DNA from: Sandaracinomonas limnophila
GTDB taxonomy: Bacteria > Bacteroidota > Bacteroidia > Cytophagales > Spirosomataceae
Reading direction: 5' to 3'
Assembly: GCF_004005965.1 (NCBI RefSeq)
Contig: NZ_SACY01000005.1
Coordinates: 124,001 to 188,000 of the forward strand
DNA: 64,000 nt
The notes beneath the pieces were generated by a model. That model did not search any database. It had not been told where the DNA came from and saw nothing but the letters and a program-made list of their open reading frames with translations. How positions within the stretch are numbered: position 1 is the first letter of the stretch; the number at the start of each line of letters is the position of its first letter. The position numbers and the translations under genes are program-made. Shown here one piece after another: positions 53,350 through 62,697 of the stretch.

Positions 53350-55085
53350 TTATTGACATCAAATTCCTTTTTCACATTTGTTGCCAACAATCTACCCTCT
53401 TGTACCTGATACAAATTTGCAAGATATCGACCATTGGGCAACATTTTAAATGGAACTCCACCGCCTGTCTTACGTACATAAATATGAAATGGATCCTTTA
53501 ATTGTTTTCGGTAATCTGTTTCTTGAAAATGAATTGTAAATACAATGGGCTGAATCGATGGGCTTCTAAATACTAAATAATAGGAATCTTCTGCCCGATT
53601 TGTTTTTAAACTTATGTTTGGCGAATCAAAGGAAATATGATCCTTTTCCACATTCCAATTAAAAATAAAATCCGTTGACACAAAACCATCCACTTTTTTA
53701 GCTTTCAATTTTTGATAAATAGTTTCTAGATTATCCGGAAGCTTGTAAAAGTTTTGGGAAAAACTGATTTTTATTACATCATTATAATACTTTCCAGCGC
53801 TGGGAAGTGAAGCTGTAAAATTTACTAAAGGTTTAGGTAACTCATTTGGCTTAGTCAAGGTTGGTTTAGTCAAATCAGCTTTAACTCCATTTGGATAATG
53901 AAAATAAAAATCACGTAGGTTTCCTCTATCCGAAATAGCTGCAGCAAAATTTCCGTGATTAAAATTCAATAGCTCAACCGAATGAAAAAAGTAAGAAGCT
54001 ACAAAAAAGAAAAAACTAAACATTGATGCGAAATAGAATCCTATTTTAGTATCCAAACGTGGGATTAAAGTCAATAAAATACTACTTAAAATCAAAAAAT
54101 GATTAATTCCATACCTACTTTCAAAAACCGATTCCAAAGGCAAATTTGCTCTACTCAATGAATACAAACCAACGGTAAACAAAATAAACAATTGAATGGA
54201 GCCTAAAAACAAATACCATGAATCTTCTTTATATTTTGTAAATGCATTTACCAATTGCCAAACAATAAGGCTGGCTATTAATACCCCTAAAACAATAGCC
54301 AATGGAATTCTAAAAGATGCGGAAGGTGGTAAATTAGTAGCAGAAAACGCGCCCAAATAGGCAAAACCTGTTAAAAACAACTCCTTAATTAACAAAATAT
54401 TGGCCAACATACTGTTTCTATGTACGGGTTTTTCATATCCATACATATATAGTAGAAACAAAATAATCCCTGCAATTGCCCAAATTAGCCAATCCTTTTT
54501 TGAATATTTCTTCAATAAAGGAACCGCAGCAACAAACAATAAAAATCCATTTCCACTCGTAAAAATGGCCATTGCCCCAAAAAACAAAGCATAATAAATG
54601 GATTTTTGATAGTATAATAAGGCTAAAGTCAAAACCACAAAAAACACAACAGAATTGTGTTGTAAGGCGCTCATTGGCCAATAAAAATTGTGATAATAGC
54701 TTGCGTTAAATAGTAAAAAGGAAACCGGAATTGCCCATTTACTATTAACCTTCGAATCTTTCAATACGCTTAAAAATATCATTAAAATACCCAACGACCC
54801 CAAAATTCCGATGAGATTAAAACTGGTATAATTGATAGTTTTAAATAACCAAAATTGGGTCAAAGTAATAAGTGCCACAAAACCCTCCCTGTGTTCGTTA
54901 CACTGTGCAAAAATCAAACCTATTTTGTCTAAAAATCCATCATTTCCATAAAAAAAACGAAGAACTAAACCATTGATAGCCGACCAATCATCGGCAAAGG
55001 GAACATTAGCCTGAAAGGTGAAAAAATAATTCAGTGTAAAAAGGAAAGGCAAAAAGATTAGGAAATAGTGGAAATATTTTTTCAT
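53346..55085 (-). CDS. Polytopic membrane protein, possible GT-C type glycosyltransferase
   Basis: A 579-residue protein with about ten membrane helices (roughly 1-385) and a C-terminal soluble region (about 400-579) rich in beta strands. Near the N-terminus, after the first helix, it has VPFADDWSAI, and about 40 residues later CNEHREGF. Acidic residues at the start of the first periplasmic loop are typical of GT-C glycosyltransferases that use lipid-linked sugars. That assignment is an inference from layout; I do not recognise a named family. It lies next to an acyltransferase gene, which would fit surface polysaccharide modification. Confidence 0.6.
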   Translation of the reverse strand: MKKYFHYFLIFLPFLFTLNYFFTFQANVPFADDWSAINGLVLRFFYGNDGFLDKIGLIFAQCNEHREGFVALITLTQFWLFKTINYTSFNLIGILGSLGILMIFLSVLKDSKVNSKWAIPVSFLLFNASYYHNFYWPMSALQHNSVVFFVVLTLALLYYQKSIYYALFFGAMAIFTSGNGFLLFVAAVPLLKKYSKKDWLIWAIAGIILFLLYMYGYEKPVHRNSMLANILLIKELFLTGFAYLGAFSATNLPPSASFRIPLAIVLGVLIASLIVWQLVNAFTKYKEDSWYLFLGSIQLFILFTVGLYSLSRANLPLESVFESRYGINHFLILSSILLTLIPRLDTKIGFYFASMFSFFFFVASYFFHSVELLNFNHGNFAAAISDRGNLRDFYFHYPNGVKADLTKPTLTKPNELPKPLVNFTASLPSAGKYYNDVIKISFSQNFYKLPDNLETIYQKLKAKKVDGFVSTDFIFNWNVEKDHISFDSPNISLKTNRAEDSYYLVFRSPSIQPIVFTIHFQETDYRKQLKDPFHIYVRKTGGGVPFKMLPNGRYLANLYQVQEGRLLATNVKKEFDVNN

Positions 55086-55152
55086 TATTTTGCTTAAAAT
55101 GAATTATTTTCGTTCAATTTAGAGATTGTTTATTTAATATTTGGCAAAATTA

Positions 55153-56181
55153 ATGAAAAATATACCAGCTTTAGATGGGATTCGGGGATTAGCGATACTT
55201 TTGGTATTAATTTTTCATTGGTTCCCGAGCACTCATTGGATTAACGCCATCCCCAACGGACCCATCGGAGTTACTCTTTTCTTTGTTTTAAGTGGATTTC
55301 TAATCACGCAAATCTTGTTAGTCAACAAAGTAAAACATTCATTTTTGACCAATTTAAAAAACTTTTTAGCCCGAAGAGCCCTACGAATTTTTCCGATTTA
55401 TTATGCGATTTTAATCGGTTTATTCTTTCTGAAAAAATTCCACATCGAGGTTCAAACGGATCTATACGAAAATCCCATCCCTTATTTTTTGTATGTGTAT
55501 AACCATTTGCTCGAAAGCACACATAATTGGTCTGATCAACTTTCACCTAATTGGTCATTGTCTGTCGAGGAACAATTTTACTTGTTTTGGCCTTTGCTAA
55601 TTTTAGGTATTCAAAAAAATAAAACCATTATTAAATTTATCCTCGCTAGTCTTCTTTTGGGTATAATTTTCAGATATTATTTCATTCAAATCCAACACGG
55701 AATTGGGGTAATCATGCTTACCTGTATCGATTGTTTTGCTTGGGGTGCACTACTCGCCTATTGTAAAATTGAGAATATTAGTTTGGAAAAACTATTCAAA
55801 TGGTTGCTACTTCCCGTTTTTGTCATTTGGATTTACATTTGCACCCAAACGACTGATCAGGATTTAGTTAAAATTCTATTTTTCAGAACTAGCACAGCAT
55901 TTTTATCAGCTGCACTGATTTTTTACGCTTTAAAATCTCATATTTTATCTACCATTTTTTCTTTTGCACCACTTACCCAAATCGGAAAAATATCTTACGG
56001 AATTTATTTATTTCACATGGTCATTCCTGATTTATTCTTTATTGTTTTAGGTAAATTTCACATAATCCTCCCAGAAATAATAAGCCCGTGGATTTCCGCG
56101 GGCGTATTGTTTACTTTTGCATATTTTTCTTTTTACTTCATTGAAAAACCAATTTTGGGATTAAAAAAGTATTTTGAGTAA
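55153..56181 (+). CDS. Acyltransferase 3 family protein (OafA/YrhL-like)
   Basis: A 342-residue membrane acyltransferase with about ten helices. It has the family start PALDGIRGLAILLVLIFHWF (with the conserved His), GVTLFFVLSGFLITQI, then FLARRALRIFPIYY, and LSPNWSLSVEEQFYLFWPL. These enzymes O-acylate sugars of lipopolysaccharide, peptidoglycan or exopolysaccharide, taking acyl groups across the membrane. ATG 55153 is preferred to TTG 55141. It is divergent from the polytopic protein and its stop is 3 bp from the convergent paralogue gene. Confidence 0.92.
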   Translation: MKNIPALDGIRGLAILLVLIFHWFPSTHWINAIPNGPIGVTLFFVLSGFLITQILLVNKVKHSFLTNLKNFLARRALRIFPIYYAILIGLFFLKKFHIEVQTDLYENPIPYFLYVYNHLLESTHNWSDQLSPNWSLSVEEQFYLFWPLLILGIQKNKTIIKFILASLLLGIIFRYYFIQIQHGIGVIMLTCIDCFAWGALLAYCKIENISLEKLFKWLLLPVFVIWIYICTQTTDQDLVKILFFRTSTAFLSAALIFYALKSHILSTIFSFAPLTQIGKISYGIYLFHMVIPDLFFIVLGKFHIILPEIISPWISAGVLFTFAYFSFYFIEKPILGLKKYFE

Positions 56182-56184
56182 AAA

Positions 56185-56964
56185 TTAATTAGATTCTAAA
56201 TAATGGTCTATTTTTTCCAACAAAGGTTTAGTTTTCTTTTTAACTCTTAAATAATTAAGAAAAGAAAGTTTTTCTAAAGTTACTTTTTGGCCCAAATAAT
56301 TACCCAATTTTTCTTTCACCTTATCATCCAAAACAGTTTGAATTATTTTAGAATCAATTTCAGGAGTATACTTTTCAAATAATTGAGGATTCTCAGGATT
56401 GATTTTCATTATGCCCGAGTAAATCTTATTTCGAAACATTCGCAATGTCATTTCTCCCGGAAAATTTTCTACGATAAAATGATATAATTCTTTCCACTGG
56501 GAAGTTTCCTGATCAAATGCCCTCATTTCAGCCATATCTGCTTCTATTTCATACGATGTAATATCCTCAACTAGCTGTTTATCACGAATTAAGCGAAGTG
56601 AACCCGAATTTTTCATTAATTCGAAAATTCGCTTATCATTGGAAAATCTAAACAAGAACATATCAATTGAATCTGCAATTTCAATAGAAGAAATCTTTTG
56701 ATGTGTAAGTAATTTGAAGCTCAAGCGCTCATTCACTTGCAAGGGCTTTAATCCTGCATTCATCAGACTATCGATAGTCTTTTCATTCCGAACGACCTCC
56801 GTTCGAAACAATTCTAAAAATTCTTTTGCGCGTTGATTCTCTATTTGGTGTTCACGCAAATTCTCAGCAACAAATCCCAATGTAACTGCAGCAAAAAGCA
56901 TAATAAATTCCGTCAAATACTCCTTGAGTTTTTTAGGAATATGATGTGGGTGATGTACTTCCAT
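56185..56964 (-). CDS. Paralogous membrane protein, MEVHH family, member 1
   Basis: A 259-residue protein with the family start MEVHHPHHIPKKLKEYLTEF (His-rich, basic), one membrane helix (about 18-34, FIMLFAAVTLGFVAEN) and a long helical C-terminal domain probably outside the cytoplasm. A conserved centre reads FELMKNSGSLRLIRDKQL. It is most like member 2 (60044-60823), to which it is similar throughout. Function unknown; similar proteins occur widely in Bacteroidota, usually unannotated. It is the last gene of a tight run with two serine hydrolases (12-bp gap). Confidence 0.82.
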   Translation of the reverse strand: MEVHHPHHIPKKLKEYLTEFIMLFAAVTLGFVAENLREHQIENQRAKEFLELFRTEVVRNEKTIDSLMNAGLKPLQVNERLSFKLLTHQKISSIEIADSIDMFLFRFSNDKRIFELMKNSGSLRLIRDKQLVEDITSYEIEADMAEMRAFDQETSQWKELYHFIVENFPGEMTLRMFRNKIYSGIMKINPENPQLFEKYTPEIDSKIIQTVLDDKVKEKLGNYLGQKVTLEKLSFLNYLRVKKKTKPLLEKIDHYLESN

Positions 56965-56976
56965 CCTAGGTTACTT

Positions 56977-58293
56977 CTATTTACCAATACTCCCCCATGC
57001 CAAATGTCTAAATTGTCCATTATGACCATGTGGATCTGGGGTATATTGTGTTAAAACGATAGCAAACATTTTTTCGGTACGGTCCATCCAAAAATGGGTA
57101 TTGAAATAACCTGACCAATAATAGGTTCCGGCCGACATCAATTTAAACTTCGAAAGACGTTCCGGAAAGATAACAACCGACAATCCGGCAGCAATTTTTG
57201 AAGAAGTACCTTGGGCAACCATGTCCTTTGTATCTACTTCAAAAAGAGTTCTTTCAATCATTTCAACTGTTTTTTTACTTAAAATTCGAGCTCCATCCAA
57301 TTCTCCTTGATTCATTATCATTTGTAAGAACCGCGCATAATCTTGTGCGCAACTAATCATATCTGCCCCACCCATGGCCACATTCGTATTGGTTGCCTTG
57401 TAATAATCCATCGAAACGGAAGCTGGGGCACCCATGTATTTCTTTAAATACCCATCATCATATACGTCAAATCCTTTTTCTCCTGGTGTATATACCTGAG
57501 CCAAGTTTTTCCATTCTTCCTGCGGTAAACCATAAAATGTTCTCGACATCTTCAAAGGCTGAAAAATTTCTTCACGTACAAATTGAGGAAAACTTTTCCC
57601 AGTCAATACTTCAATCACTCGACCCAAAACATCCATATTCATCCCGTAAGTCCAGCTTTCTCCCGGCTCATGAGTTAAAGGCAATTGGGCCAATTTTTTA
57701 ATTTCTTGTTCTAAAACAACACCATAACCGTTTTTAGGAAATGCAGCTGCCAAAGGATTTTTCATATAACCTTCACGACCTTCTGATGTGAATTGCGGAT
57801 AAACAATTCCTGAAGTATGTGTAAACACATGCTTCATCAGAATTTTGTTTTTTGCAGGCTTGGTAATAAACTTCCCTGCTTTTGTATCATATTTTATGAA
57901 AATAGTTGGCTTAGCAAACTCTGGCAAAATTGTTTCCAAAGGAGTATCCATGGTAAACAAGCCTCTTTCGAAAAGTTTTAGAGCCGCAACAGTGGTTACA
58001 AATTTCGACATACTTGCCATACGAAATAAATGATCCATACGCATGTTCTCACCTGTTTCAATATTCGCCTTACCACTCGCCTGTTGAAAAACAACTTTCC
58101 CGTTTCTGACAATCATAGCCACGGAACCGGGTATTTTTTTATCTACTGGTGCTTGATTTAAAAATCCAGAAACCCGCTGAAGTCCTTCTTTGGTTAAACC
58201 CTCTTGAATGGGGTCCCCTGAAGGTAAAAATTGAGCAAAAGTTTGTACGACTACAAACAATAAAAGTGCAAGAGTTGTAAATTGTTTTTTCAT
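56977..58293 (-). CDS. Serine hydrolase, beta-lactamase/esterase family (copy 2)
   Basis: A 438-residue secreted protein with a signal peptide (about 1-20). The nucleophile motif S-x-x-K is SMSK (S94, K97), the Tyr motif is WTYGMNMDVLG (Y216), and a late block YYWSGYFNTHFW stands where beta-lactamases have K-T-G. This is the pattern of class C-like esterases and D-aminopeptidases (family VIII); antibiotic hydrolysis should not be assumed. It lies between the SRPBCC gene (9 bp) and membrane member 1 (12 bp). It is similar to the copy at 58765. Confidence 0.88.
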   Translation of the reverse strand: MKKQFTTLALLLFVVVQTFAQFLPSGDPIQEGLTKEGLQRVSGFLNQAPVDKKIPGSVAMIVRNGKVVFQQASGKANIETGENMRMDHLFRMASMSKFVTTVAALKLFERGLFTMDTPLETILPEFAKPTIFIKYDTKAGKFITKPAKNKILMKHVFTHTSGIVYPQFTSEGREGYMKNPLAAAFPKNGYGVVLEQEIKKLAQLPLTHEPGESWTYGMNMDVLGRVIEVLTGKSFPQFVREEIFQPLKMSRTFYGLPQEEWKNLAQVYTPGEKGFDVYDDGYLKKYMGAPASVSMDYYKATNTNVAMGGADMISCAQDYARFLQMIMNQGELDGARILSKKTVEMIERTLFEVDTKDMVAQGTSSKIAAGLSVVIFPERLSKFKLMSAGTYYWSGYFNTHFWMDRTEKMFAIVLTQYTPDPHGHNGQFRHLAWGSIGK

Positions 58294-58302
58294 ATTTATA
58301 GA

Positions 58303-58761
58303 TTAAAATTTCCCAAATATTTCCTCCAAAGCTGTAAAGCGATAGTCGAATATTTGTTTGAGTTGTTTTTTGATAAATAATGAGGTTGCTATTTCTCCTA
58401 AAAATCCAAATGGAGCTTTATAGCTGACAATGTCAAGCATTTCAACACCCCCATCAATGGGTTTCAAATGATGTTCATGATGCCATAATTGATAGGGACC
58501 TACTCTTTGTTCATCTACAAAATATTGCAGCTCTTTCACATGAGTAATTTCTGTCACCCAATTCATTTTTATTCCAAGCATTGGACTTACTTTATACGAA
58601 ATAATCATTCCTGGGTACATTTTTTCCTCTTTGGGCATCTTAACAATATCAAAACCCATATAATCAGGTGTTATACGTTGAAGATTTTTAGGAGATGACA
58701 TAAAATCCCAAACGGTTTCGAGATTTGCTGGAATTTTTTGAGTTTCAATTAATTGATGCAT
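58303..58761 (-). CDS. SRPBCC family (polyketide cyclase-like) protein
   Basis: A 152-residue cytoplasmic protein with the START-like helix-grip pattern: ETQKIPANLETVWDFMSSPK at the start, ITPDYMGFDIV, then YFVDEQRVGPYQLWHHEHHL in the middle, and a long C-terminal helix. These bind hydrophobic ligands; this subgroup has been called SulA-like without firm evidence. It is placed between the two serine hydrolase genes with gaps of 3 and 9 bp, so it is in the same transcript. Confidence 0.85.
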   Translation of the reverse strand: MHQLIETQKIPANLETVWDFMSSPKNLQRITPDYMGFDIVKMPKEEKMYPGMIISYKVSPMLGIKMNWVTEITHVKELQYFVDEQRVGPYQLWHHEHHLKPIDGGVEMLDIVSYKAPFGFLGEIATSLFIKKQLKQIFDYRFTALEEIFGKF

Positions 58762-58764
58762 AAT

Positions 58765-60039
58765 TTATTTTAAACTTTTCATAACCCACGTTTTAAAATC
58801 ATTTCTAATTGCAACCGGTGAGGTTGAGGGTCTTTGCATCAGAAAGATAGCAATTAATTCTTGTTTAGGTTCAATGAAAAAAATTGTTCCTGTAGATCCA
58901 CTCCAATACAACGTTCCGGCTGGTCTAGGGTCTGCACCAATTTCTTTTCGTTTGATGGCATATCCGAAAGTAAACCCATTGTTTTTCAAATCATCTGTTG
59001 GAGTAATTGCAGCTTCAATATGCAAAGGTGTTTGATCAGTCTTCATCAGGGCAATAGTAGAAGGCTTGGCAATCCGAACACCATTGTATTCGCCATTTTG
59101 AATGACCATTTGACAGAATTTGAAATAATCCCATGCTGTAGAATTCAATCCGCCTGAGCCAGAAAAATAAGTTTTTTGCCCAGAAATTTTAATACTTTTT
59201 TCAGAACCTGGATCCAATAATGCTAGACCACCTTTGCCATCAGGCTGGTAATAAGAGGTAAATCGAGGAGCATCTTTAGGTTCTAAAAAAAACTTTGTAT
59301 CCTTCATTTCTAAGGGGTCCAAGATTCGTTTTTGTACAAAATCTTGAAAGGGCATACCAGAAATAACTTCCACAATTCTTCCCGAAATCAAAATCCCATT
59401 TCCATAAATCCAGCCCTCTCCTGGTTCATGAGTAACAGGTAATTTCGCCAAGGTAGATACAAATCCTTTCAAATCACCCTGAAAGGCATTTTTGGCTATT
59501 TTATTTCCCAATTCATTCATATTGCCACCATAGGCAGAAGGGTGTCCGTTGGTATGGGTCAAAATATGTTTGATCAACAAGGGTTTGGTGGCAGGTCGAG
59601 TTTTATAAATCCATGTGCCATCAATGCTATCCTTTGAGATCAGAATATCCTGCTTAGCATATTCGGGTAAATACTTACTTACAGGATCTTCTGGAGAACA
59701 TTTACCGTCTTCCATCAACAGCAATAAGGCAAGTGTTGCAATAGGTTTGGTCATTGAGGCCAATCGGAAAATGGCATCGGTTTTCATCGGAATATGGGTT
59801 TCCATTTGCGATTCTCCTTGCGATTGAAAATGAACAATCTTGCCTTTTTTAGCAATTAAAGTCACAGAACCGGCCATTTCCTTATTTTGAATGGCCTTCG
59901 CAACCTCTTTTTCAAAATCACTTAAAACCGTTGGATTAAAGCCCAATTGTTTAACTTCACTTGGACTAGCAAAATTCGTTTGTGCAAATGCATTACAGAA
60001 AGATGCGCTTAATATAAAACTGAAAATTATTCTTTTCAT
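58765..60039 (-). CDS. Serine hydrolase, beta-lactamase/esterase family (copy 1)
   Basis: A 424-residue secreted protein with a signal peptide (about 1-20, CNAFAQ). It has S-x-x-K as SMTK (S95, K98), the Tyr motif WIYGNGILISG, and LYWSGSTGTIFFIEP near the end in place of K-T-G. ATG 60039 is chosen, just after the stop of member 2 (60044); the frame is open to 60069. It resembles the 56977 copy across the domain, suggesting duplication of a hydrolase-plus-membrane-protein unit. Confidence 0.88.
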   Translation of the reverse strand: MKRIIFSFILSASFCNAFAQTNFASPSEVKQLGFNPTVLSDFEKEVAKAIQNKEMAGSVTLIAKKGKIVHFQSQGESQMETHIPMKTDAIFRLASMTKPIATLALLLLMEDGKCSPEDPVSKYLPEYAKQDILISKDSIDGTWIYKTRPATKPLLIKHILTHTNGHPSAYGGNMNELGNKIAKNAFQGDLKGFVSTLAKLPVTHEPGEGWIYGNGILISGRIVEVISGMPFQDFVQKRILDPLEMKDTKFFLEPKDAPRFTSYYQPDGKGGLALLDPGSEKSIKISGQKTYFSGSGGLNSTAWDYFKFCQMVIQNGEYNGVRIAKPSTIALMKTDQTPLHIEAAITPTDDLKNNGFTFGYAIKRKEIGADPRPAGTLYWSGSTGTIFFIEPKQELIAIFLMQRPSTSPVAIRNDFKTWVMKSLK

Positions 60040-60043
60040 CGGA

Positions 60044-60823
60044 TTAATTATGTTCAAGGTATTGGTCAATTTGTTTTAATAGTGGCTCAGATTTTTTCAT
60101 TAAATTTTTCAAATTCGAAATACTCAATTTTTGAATTGTACATTTATTTAAAATATAATTCATTAATTCTCGCTTTACCTCATTGTCTATTTTCATTTCA
60201 CGAACTTTTTTGTCAATAGCTAAGCTATTTTTACCATATAACATTGAATATTTAGGATTTAAGGTCATAATGTATTGGAAGTGTTTATCATTTAACCACC
60301 GAATAATAAACTCGGTTGGCATTTTTCTCACTAAAAAATCCCAAAATAATTTACCTGCTGAGGTTTCTTGGTCAAAAGTTCTAAACTCAGCAAAATCAGC
60401 ATCACTTTCATATGTATTTATCAGCTGAATTAATTTTTTATCTCTTATATATCTCAAAGATCCTGAATTTTTCATCAGCTCAAAAATTCGCTTGTCGTTA
60501 GAAAATCTATAAACCATAAGATCAAGTGAATCTGCAATGTATTCATTTGAAATTTTTTCATTTGAAAACATTTCAAAATAAAGACTTTCATTTTTTTGCA
60601 GCACGGGAATACCGAATCTTAAAACTGAATCAATTGCATTATTATTACGCACAACCTCACTACGAAACAATTCTAAATATTCTTTTGCTCGATTATTTTC
60701 AATTTGATGTTCCCTTAAATTTTCTGCCAAAAATCCCAGCGTTACTGCGGCAAAAAGCATTAAAAACTCCGTTAAATATTCTTTGAGTTTTTTGGGGATA
60801 TGATGTGGGTGATGGACTTCCAT
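60044..60823 (-). CDS. Paralogous membrane protein, MEVHH family, member 2
   Basis: A 259-residue protein starting MEVHHPHHIPKKLKEYLTEF, one membrane helix (about 18-34) and a helical C-terminal domain with RIFELMKNSGSLRYIRDKKL and TFDQETSAGK. It is the closest relative of member 1 over the whole length, unlike members 3-5, which share mostly the N-terminus and the short NAGGLRLIED-like motif. Four bp upstream of serine hydrolase copy 1. Its ATG is preceded by an inverted TTAATTG array. Confidence 0.82.
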   Translation of the reverse strand: MEVHHPHHIPKKLKEYLTEFLMLFAAVTLGFLAENLREHQIENNRAKEYLELFRSEVVRNNNAIDSVLRFGIPVLQKNESLYFEMFSNEKISNEYIADSLDLMVYRFSNDKRIFELMKNSGSLRYIRDKKLIQLINTYESDADFAEFRTFDQETSAGKLFWDFLVRKMPTEFIIRWLNDKHFQYIMTLNPKYSMLYGKNSLAIDKKVREMKIDNEVKRELMNYILNKCTIQKLSISNLKNLMKKSEPLLKQIDQYLEHN

Positions 60824-60942
60824 TTCTTAATTGTTAATTGTTAGTTGTTAATTGTAAATTGTAAATTTTTGGAATTGAAGAATATAGGAATTGAGGAATT
60901 GAAATAAACTTCATCAATTCTTCTATTCATATATTCTCCCAT
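60824..60942. repeat. Composite spacer between members 2 and 3
   Basis: Next to the member 2 ATG lie TTAATTG-type heptamers, then a degenerate GAATTGAG octamer part (about 60872-60905), and an ATTCTTCTATTCATATATTC stretch up to the member 3 stop. The order matches the two better-preserved spacers at 61687 and 63445. Confidence 0.8.
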
Positions 60943-61686
60943 TCACAAATCATATTTTTCCTTTAAATACTTGCTCAGTTCCAATCCTTCTTTCTCTGTT
61001 TTAGCAATTCGATTTACAATATTTAAACTCACTCCATTGATATCGCTAATTCGAATAAGGAGATCATTTTTTACGTCTTCCGAATAATTTTTAACTTTAA
61101 GTGATTCACTCGGATATTTAATATGATCTTTTTCATCAATAACTTTATCGTAAGAATTCCCATCCAAAATAAGCGTTAATTTTTGTCGGATATCTTGTTT
61201 TTCATGAAACAAATATTCCTCAAGACCCATTGTTTTATTGATATTCAAATAATAACTATTAATTTTTTCAATGGTCTCCAAGTCTTCAATTAAACTCAAA
61301 CCATTATTTGCAATCATTTGAGAGTAGGTAAAATTGTTTACAAAAACCCCGAAGGACTGGTATCTAATTGCTCTTCGAAAATTCACATACAATGAATTGT
61401 CATTTTTTGTAGAATTGGGATTATTTAAAAGCGTTTGAAGGGTGTCTCCAGCCGGAATTAATTCATTTTTATACCAGTCCCAAACCCCATGAACAGTCTT
61501 TTGATCCTTTTCCAAATCTTTGATCAAATGCTCAACAATTTCTTTTTCTCTACTTTTTTCTACCATGTGCTCTCTAAATTGCTCTGAGAAAAAGCCCATA
61601 GTGACAGCAAAAAATATCATTAAACCTTCTAGAAACAATTCCTTCAAGTCTTTTTTTCCCAATTTGGGATGGTGGTGAACTTCCAT
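60943..61686 (-). CDS. Paralogous membrane protein, MEVHH family, member 3 (divergent)
   Basis: A 247-residue protein with a shorter, different start, MEVHHHPKLGKKDLKELFLE, and a membrane helix with GLMIFFAVTMGFFSEQFREH. The C-terminal domain is helical and charged, with IANNGLSLIEDLETIEKINS in the place of the NAGGLRLIED motif. It is the most diverged member, and its N-terminus is not of the near-identical type. Function unknown. Orientation (positive residues before the helix) suggests the domain is periplasmic. Confidence 0.8.
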   Translation of the reverse strand: MEVHHHPKLGKKDLKELFLEGLMIFFAVTMGFFSEQFREHMVEKSREKEIVEHLIKDLEKDQKTVHGVWDWYKNELIPAGDTLQTLLNNPNSTKNDNSLYVNFRRAIRYQSFGVFVNNFTYSQMIANNGLSLIEDLETIEKINSYYLNINKTMGLEEYLFHEKQDIRQKLTLILDGNSYDKVIDEKDHIKYPSESLKVKNYSEDVKNDLLIRISDINGVSLNIVNRIAKTEKEGLELSKYLKEKYDL

Positions 61687-61829
61687 TTTTTAATTGTTAA
61701 TTGTTAGGTGTTAATTAAGGGAATTGAGGAATTGAGGAATTGAGGGATTGAGGGATTCAAGAATTCTCATATTCTCATATTCTTATATTCTCATATTCTT
61801 ATATTCTTATATTGTTATATTCTTATAAT
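61687..61829. repeat. Composite VNTR-like spacer between members 3 and 4
   Basis: From the member 3 ATG: two to three TTAATTG heptamers, GGTGTTAATTAAGG, about five GAATTGAG octamers, the hinge GGGATTCAAGAATTC, and about nine ATTCTCAT/ATTCTTAT octamers up to the member 4 TAG. In the gene strand the last part reads AGAATATA/AGAATATG, with TAA or TGA in most units. Confidence 0.9.
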
Positions 61830-62597
61830 CTAAAATTCATCTCCGAATTTGTCAACTAGCATTTTATCTAAAAGCATGCTCTCTTTTTTTAATTCCTTCA
61901 AATGACTGTTGATGTACATCGTTGTATTTACTGGAGAAAGAGCCAGATTTACAATTTCATTTATATCCTTATCATCAGATAATTTTAAAGGACGAACAGA
62001 AGTTGGCATTGAAAATCGACGTACTATTGCATTTTTTTGCGACTGGTCTGTTAATTGTTTATTGTTCATTTCATTGACAGTCAATGCATCTAAAATCAAA
62101 TTTGTTTTCAAGCGAAAATGTAAAAGGTTTTGTTCCATAAAATCTTGTAGAGCTTCAATTCTTCCGATACGTATCTCTACCAATTGAATTTGATGTAAAA
62201 TTTCTGGATCTTCTATCAAACGTAATCCTCCTGCATTTTTCAACTGCTCCAATCCACTGGATGAATGTTGAAATTCAGACCTAAGAGCTAAGGTTTTGAT
62301 CAAATAATAAAATTTGGGTAAATCAGTTTGAATCCCTCTTGAATACAATTCAATTAAGTCCTTTGAGATATTTTGTTTAATGGTGTTATATACAGATACC
62401 CGTTGAATTTGATTTAAATCCTGTTGAATATCCAAATGAATATTCTTCAGGTATTGTATTTCCCGATGCTTTTCTATTTGATGCTCACGAATATTCTCCG
62501 CAAAAAAACCTAATGTCACTGCAGCAAATAACATCAAAAACTCCGTCAAATATTCTTTGAGTTTTTTGGGAATGTGATGTGAGTGGTGGACCTCCAT
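61830..62597 (-). CDS. Paralogous membrane protein, MEVHH family, member 4
   Basis: A 255-residue protein: N-terminus MEVHHSHHIPKKLKEYLTEF, one membrane helix (FLMLFAAVTLGFFAEN), then IREHQIEKHREIQYLKNIHL and a helical domain with LEQLKNAGGLRLIEDPEIL. About the first 85 bp are nearly identical in DNA to member 5. The rest is clearly diverged. Function unknown. Confidence 0.82.
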   Translation of the reverse strand: MEVHHSHHIPKKLKEYLTEFLMLFAAVTLGFFAENIREHQIEKHREIQYLKNIHLDIQQDLNQIQRVSVYNTIKQNISKDLIELYSRGIQTDLPKFYYLIKTLALRSEFQHSSSGLEQLKNAGGLRLIEDPEILHQIQLVEIRIGRIEALQDFMEQNLLHFRLKTNLILDALTVNEMNNKQLTDQSQKNAIVRRFSMPTSVRPLKLSDDKDINEIVNLALSPVNTTMYINSHLKELKKESMLLDKMLVDKFGDEF

Positions 62598-62697
62598 TTT
62601 TTTAAATTATGAGTTATGAATTATGAGTTATGAGTTATGAATTAAAGGTTGAAAATTGAAATTTGAAAATTCATAATTCATAACTCATAATTCATAA
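62598..62697. repeat. ATTATGA heptamer inverted arrays between members 4 and 5
   Basis: In the gene strand, units TTATGAA/TTATGAG start at the member 5 TAA stop. A complementary set (AACTCAT/AATTCAT) ends 8 bp before the member 4 ATG. The arms are about 30 bp and could form a stable hairpin. This spacer is of a different type from its neighbours at 61687 and 63445. Confidence 0.9.

Noticed and set aside
56977-60039. The two serine hydrolases as antibiotic-resistance beta-lactamases.
   Set aside because: They lack a K-T-G motif and have the W-S-G pattern of esterase/peptidase relatives; the SxxK fold alone does not show resistance.
61687-61829. Could the regular repeats be a CRISPR array?
   Set aside because: Units are 7-8 bp, tandem and without spacers; no cas genes nearby.
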